A stretch of DNA of 64,000 nt from Ceraceosorus guamensis (lineage: Eukaryota > Basidiomycota > Exobasidiomycetes > Ceraceosorales > Ceraceosoraceae). Under the pieces are notes generated by a model. That model was given only the letters and a program-made list of their open reading frames with translations. It was not told the origin of the DNA and did no database searches. How positions within the stretch are numbered: the first letter of the stretch is position 1; each line of letters begins with the position of its first letter. Positions 59,313-64,000 of this stretch are shown piece by piece. A program made the translations under genes and the position numbers. Location: positions 153,525 through 217,524 of the forward strand of contig NW_020290033.1 of the NCBI RefSeq assembly GCF_003144195.1. The letters run 5' to 3'.

Positions 59313-62300
59313 ATGGCGCCCAAAAGCGAGCACGCGTCCAAGCAAGCGAGTGTGAGAGGCAGCGCAACGCCCATGGATGTGGATGCTAAGCAACCTGCTG
59401 CATTCTCCACCTCCAAGGCGAAAGCGTCTTCCTCATCTCTCTCCAACACAGCTCAGCGGCCCAAGTCTCCTCCTCCACCGACAGAATATCGAGATATTCC
59501 TCTGCTCTCTTTGTCCAATGCCAGCTCCCTCTTTGATACTTCTACCGATCAGAAGGGAGAAGCAAAGGTGAAGACGCACCTCCTCAAATTGGTCTCCAAT
59601 GCCTCCATCGATCTCAGCTCAGCGGAAAGATTCTCTCAACCACTTCGATTGAATAGAAAACTTCTACCAAAGCTGAAAGCTCCAAGACCTAACCCGGGGG
59701 ATGTGATACCGGACAAGTATGGTAGACCGATTCTCGGTTTGGGAGATGATGGCAAGTCCCCGTTGAGGTGGCCCAGGAATCGGCAAGAATTGGATCAGGT
59801 CAAGGCTTGGCTAGACAAGGGCAAGGAGGAAAAGTAAGTCAATCGCTTCGTGCTTGTATGCGGCATATCGAAGGTCCGCCTCTCCTTGGTCGCTCACACA
59901 CTATACTGATGCACGTCTGCTCGCTTCCCTTTCGATGCTAGAACGAGTCAAGTAGATGTCTCCCAGATAGCTCCCACCTCGAGCAACGCAGCCCAACGCA
60001 ACAAAACTCAGCTCTTCAAGAAGCGGGTCAGGGAAGTTCATAAGGCAGCATCTTCGTCGCGCAAAACGTGGAATGATGAGAGGTTACCTTGGATCTTGGA
60101 AGATCAAGAGACGTCCAAGGAGTGGGAGAGTAGCAGGACGCTCAATCCCAGCGGCCTGGCCGCTCTTCGAGAAGAGGTGGAAAAATTTGAAAGAGGAGAA
60201 AAGAGCAATGTTCGGTTTGTGCAAGAGCCGCTCACCGAGGCTCCCACCGGAGATGGTATGAGCACTATCAATATCAGCGCCGATTCTGGCGGGCAAGTGA
60301 AAAGGGAGCCCGCCGAAACGTTGGAACCAGCAATCAAGACGGAAGTGAAAGGCTCGATCGACAACAAGACGACAAATCATTCTCCTTGGCTCGGCAAGTT
60401 GGAAGGGGATAACGGAGACGCCAACAATCATGTGCTGTTTGTGTTCGATAGTGCTGGCGAAGGCGGCTTTAGGTGCATTCCATTGAGCAAGACCTACAGA
60501 TTCTTGCAGAAGAGCACGAATACTCTTTCGGCGGAAGAGGTTGAGAGAGAGGTGAGTGATTGGTCTCGCGTGTGAGCACGCGGCGCTGTACGCCCGATAT
60601 GGTCGGAGTGTCCTGACCATTTTCGTATGAACTCGTGCATGATAGTACGAACGCTACCAAAAATCGCGAGATAATGGCGCGTCGCGTTGGATGTTGCGAG
60701 TACAAGAATCCATCTCGCTTGGAGCTGAAGGGCGCTCCTCTCGTCGCAATCAGCCTTCCAGCTCTTCTTGGCGTACCGGTGGAGGAGTGAAGAAGGAGGA
60801 TCCTGGTGGGGATGAAGACGATCTCGATAGCGTGCCCGAGTGGAAGCACTTGCTCTTGCCAAATGGGAGCACCCTAAGCGCGGCTATCGCTAGCAGCTCG
60901 GAGAAGAAAACCCGTAGCAGGCAGCCGGTGGGCGGCAGGAGAAGGCGCGAAGTGAGTGTGAGCGGCGCGAGTGGTCCTCATTGTCGAACGAGAGGATTAG
61001 CGCGGAGCTGACATTTCAGTGTCCTCGCTCTTCAATCAGTCAAACGAGGGCAGATACGACGAGCTAGACTTTCAGGAAGAGATGGCGGACGATGATGATC
61101 GCAACGAGATGGAAGGGTACGATTTGGGCGATGAAGAGACGCATGAGCTAGAGGAGAGAATGAAGAGAGAGATGGCCAAAGCTGAAGCCTCCGACGAGGA
61201 CGAGGATGATGATTTTGCACCGCAAGATGATTTGTTTGGAGGGTCTACCAAGAGGCCAGGAAGTAGAAAGGACGACATGTTGACGGGAAGCGACAATCAG
61301 ATGAATCGAATCGTCAAAGCGCTAGCAAGAAACATGGGCAATGAAGCGTATGAAGAGGAAGAAAACCCTTACCTCAGCGATGTGAGTTTGTCGTGATCTG
61401 CACTTTGCGCGATGAGACGCTGACAACGTTGCGTCACGTCGATGATACAGGAATCGGACGAGTCTGATCTCGCGGTTGCCAATCCCGAGAAGGCGCTGCA
61501 GGAAGTGCGCGAGGAGAGAGAGAAGCGCGATAAGGAGGAAAGGGAGAGGTTGAAAGCTATGGGAGGCATCGGCAATAACGGCTCGACATCGGTCTCCACA
61601 CCTGGCAGAGAAACACCACCTCCGGGCACAAAGAGCGGCAACGCGACGCCGAGCGGAAGGACGGAGAAGCACAAATCGGCTGGCGCAGGCTCGATCGTGA
61701 TGGGACAGAAGCATAAACCTGGAGCTGGACATGCTAGTGTGGCTCAACGAGCTACCAGCCCTTCTGCGAGCGCGAGCAGGCAGAACAAACATTCGAGAGC
61801 CAACAGCAGATCTACTAGCCCTGTTGCGGGTGGAAGTGGAGGCGCAGGCTCGAGTGTCAGAGCGACGGGCCCAATGTCAAGAACGCCCACGAACCCGACG
61901 CCGTCGACGGCGGATCGCAATTCGTCGAACAAGCGCAAGAGCGAAGCGCCAGTATCGCATTCTGACATGGCTTTGAGTACTCAGGATCGAGGCAAGAGGG
62001 CACGCACGACGACGGCTGGACCTGGTTCGAATGCGGGCGCAAGTGCGGGTGCAAATGCGCACGCATCGCGTAGAGGTTCCCCTCTGGGCACATCTCCCAA
62101 CGCTTCTCGCGCCGTCTCTCCCTCTTCCGGCATTGTCGGCGGCGGCGGCGGCGGCACTTCTAGCAGCAGCAGGAAGGAATTGACGTCGATAGAATTGGAT
62201 GTGGTGCGCACTGTGCGTGCCAATCCGGCAATGAAGCATTCGAAGGAAGTGGTCAGGCTTTTCAAATCGAAGATGAAGACGGAACAGAGCGAGGCTTATT

Positions 62301-62377
62301 TCACGGCTATCAGCAGACTCCTCGTCATGGATGAGACCAGCGGAACATACAAAGTCAGAGATTGGGTCAAGGATTGA
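59313..62377 (+). CDS. TFG1: TFIIF alpha subunit (TFG1/RAP74)
   Basis: Large subunit of TFIIF, which binds RNA polymerase II for initiation and elongation. Exons 59313-59833, 59942-60551, 60646-60951, 61040-61381 and 61451-62377 give 901 residues. The dimerisation region is split, with YRDIPLLSLSNA and MRVQ-like WMLRVQESISL, and SPWLGKLEGDNGDANNHVLF in between. The acidic middle reads YDELDFQEEMADDDD and NPYLSDESDESD, as in RAP74. Low-complexity Ser/Gly/Arg sequence follows. The winged-helix end shows MKHSKEVVRLFKSKMKTEQS and YFTAISRLLVMDE. The acceptor of intron 3 at 61039 is chosen because it keeps the frame from the 60951 donor; a nearer AG at 61019 would not. Confidence 0.9.
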
Positions 62378-63371
62378 CGAGATGAAGGATTTTCTGTTGT
62401 GCTCTACTCCATTTGCACCTCTACGATTGCGTCTCTAGAAGTAGACAGGAAGTGGCTAGCACGAGGAAGTCCAAGGTTCCGAAAGGCTCTACGAGGTACC
62501 AGCCACCCGCTCCCCCCCACACCTCACTCAACTCATCAAACTTCAGCGCGAACACTCCCATTCACCTATCTTCATGCCACACGGACGTGTTACCCCACAT
62601 TGCTCCTGAATCTCCATCACACTTCACTTCGACCCCCTCAACCCCGCCTCCCCTTCCGTAGTCTCACGTGTTCGAGAAAACAAAACCATGTATCCTGGGA
62701 GTGTTTGTCGCTTTTGCGAGAAAGCGTGACGATGCGTCGTCTCGGGGCACAAGCAGAGATTGCAGGCGGATGACCAGTCATGACAAATGATGGACTATGC
62801 AGGTGCAACACATGACAGTCACGAGTGCATCTGAGCGGAGAGGTGGCGCTGCATGGGAAGTGGGGCTGCGGTAGGCCACAGGCAGCCGGATATGCCGGTA
62901 TAGTGCTGCCGTGTTGCGTGGTACATGGTGTGGCAAGATTTTCTGGACTTGCGTGGAAAGAACCTTTTTTTTTCGTCAACGCAGCTCAGCTCGAAGGAGG
63001 TGCTGGCTTCTGTACATGGCCATCGCACAGGTCCAACACACCTCAACCTCAAAAATTAAACGGGTCCCAGTTTGGACTCCTTTGAGGGGGAAAAAAAGTA
63101 AAAAGTCATCTCTACTCGATTCTGCCAAAATCGAGAATGATCAAGAAGAACTTTCCGAATGATGACGTAATGGCTGCTAAGCGCCAGGTACTCTTCGCTC
63201 GCTGCCGCGAACGCAAGCTCGGCATTGCCTGGAACATTCGTAGTGGCAAAGGGAACGTCACCGACTCGATGAGGTGTAGATGTTGGCAAAAAAAAAAAAA
63301 CAAAAAAAAAAAACAAAAAAAAAAAAAAAAAGGTTTTTGCAAACTAGTCCGCGAGAGCCCTGATGCTAAAA
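62378..63371. other. Convergent 3' gap, TFG1/VPS45
   Basis: No gene supported. The VPS45 side has an A-rich block at 63288-63331, read as T-rich in the VPS45 transcript direction. Confidence 0.6.
63288..63331. repeat. A-homopolymer block interrupted by single C
   Basis: Runs of 13, 12 and 17 A separated by single C residues, 40 bases beyond the stop codon of VPS45. Confidence 0.85.
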
Positions 63372-63918
63372 CTACAAACCCTGCACCGCTCCCTGCACCC
63401 TTCCAAAGATGCCTCTAGCAATATCTCTAGCGCCTTCCGCCGCTTCTCCAATCCTTCCCGGGTCCAGCAGTCCACCGGCAGCCGTCGGTGCAATTTCCGG
63501 TCCAGCGGGCACACCAAGGTTCAAAGGGTTGCTGCTGCTGCTGGCTGTGCCAAGCGCGCCCGCAGGTGCGCCTTGAGGCGGTGCAGCTCGAGTGATCGAA
63601 GGACCACAACGAGATGCAGTGTCCTGAACGAAATCGAGAAATGTGGAACTGTTGTGCACCGTCGTTCCGCCCAAGAGGAAGCGAGTGCCTAGACCCGGCC
63701 CGCTCGTCCCTTGAGAGTTGAGCAGAGCTATGCTTCGCGCCTCTGAAATTCAATACGCAAAATAAAAACAAAAAACAAAAAAACAAAAAAAAAAAACAAA
63801 AAAAAAAAAAAATGTGTATCTTCAGCCAACAAATAGGCGCAGCATCCAGCATGTCGCATCCTCGAGCTCACCCTCGTACGTCGCTCCCCCCACAATGAAG
63901 ATGATGACTTCTTGTGGT
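63372..63918 (-). CDS. VPS45: VPS45, 3' part (Sec1/Munc18 family), cut by window end
   Basis: SM-family protein that acts with the syntaxin Tlg2/Pep12 in vesicle fusion at endosomes and the trans-Golgi. Only the last two exons lie in the window: 63918-63872 and 63742-63372. They encode PQEVIIFIVGGATYEEARSI, then LLNSQGTSGPG and FLLGGTTVHNSSTFLDFVQD, the diagnostic end of VPS45, then an Ala/Gly/Pro-rich tail of about 70 residues that is longer than usual. The 5' part lies beyond 64000; the sequence 63919-64000 is intron. The intron 63743-63871 has a long T-rich tract in transcript sense. Confidence 0.85.
63759..63812. repeat. A-rich tract inside the last VPS45 intron
   Basis: A-runs of 5-15 separated by single C or T over about 54 bases. 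In the transcript this is a very long polypyrimidine tract just downstream of the branch region and upstream of the acceptor at 63743. A further run of 12 A lies at 63965-63976. Confidence 0.85.
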
Positions 63919-64000
63919 CTGCAATCACAAACGAGCATGTTCATCGATTCAGCGGTCTTGCACCAAAAAAAAAAAAGTCTTTTCCCACACCACAAAACTC

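Noticed and set aside
61020-61039. Use of the AG at 61018-61019 as acceptor in TFG1
   Set aside because: It puts the acidic domain out of frame with the 60951 donor. The AG at 61038-61039 keeps the frame.

Overview
This window looks like nuclear DNA from a basidiomycete fungus, most likely a smut relative (Ustilaginomycotina). That placement is an inference from gene style and content, not from a database match. Nearly all genes are interrupted by short introns (about 65-280 nt) that start mostly with GTGAGT or GTAAGT. Introns often lie in conserved places, and exons can be very short (12, 21, 22 and 25 nt). The gene set is eukaryotic and fungal: the DASH subunit Dad2, the ERMES subunit Mdm12, Pam17, Got1 and an alpha-arrestin. 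I saw no transposon, rRNA, convincing tRNA or CRISPR array.

I resolve 22 protein genes. Left to right they are FAN1 nuclease (+), a Hal4/Sat4-type kinase (-), branched-chain dehydrogenase E2 (+), GOT1 (-), APC5 (+), an alpha-arrestin (-), an AAAP amino-acid permease (-), RNA polymerase III subunit RPC25 (-), mitoribosomal mL38 (+), PAM17 (+), DAD2 (-), a secreted protein of unknown function (+), isopentenyl-diphosphate isomerase (-), MDM12 (+), GPI10 (-), KU80 (-), a DMT/EamA-type transporter (+), the SNARE USE1 (-), CDC73 (+), an unrecognised low-complexity nuclear-type protein (-), TFG1 (+) and the 3' end of VPS45 (-). Strand alternates almost gene by gene, so most gaps are either shared divergent promoters or convergent 3' ends. 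Most genes are housekeeping and functionally unrelated. Loose themes are DNA repair (FAN1, KU80), transcription (RPC25, CDC73, TFG1), mitochondria (E2, mL38, PAM17, MDM12), secretion and vesicle traffic (GOT1, GPI10, USE1, VPS45, arrestin) and cell division (APC5, DAD2).

The accessory-looking exception is the gene at 33692-35162. It has a signal peptide, a cysteine-free mature chain, two DLNxxP motifs of the plant EAR repressor type, a basic nuclear-signal-like stretch, and an in-frame continuation past its stop codon that carries an AT-hook-like motif. This is the best candidate here for something undescribed: a possible host-nucleus effector.

Other unexplained structure includes two back-to-back inverted repeats in an APC5 intron, the first of which buries the 5' splice site. 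A family of short CGTGA/GAGTC sequence words recurs in many intergenic regions. A (GAGAAA)16 tract precedes the DMT transporter, G-run tracts lie in two convergent gaps, and A/T homopolymer blocks flank the last exon of VPS45.
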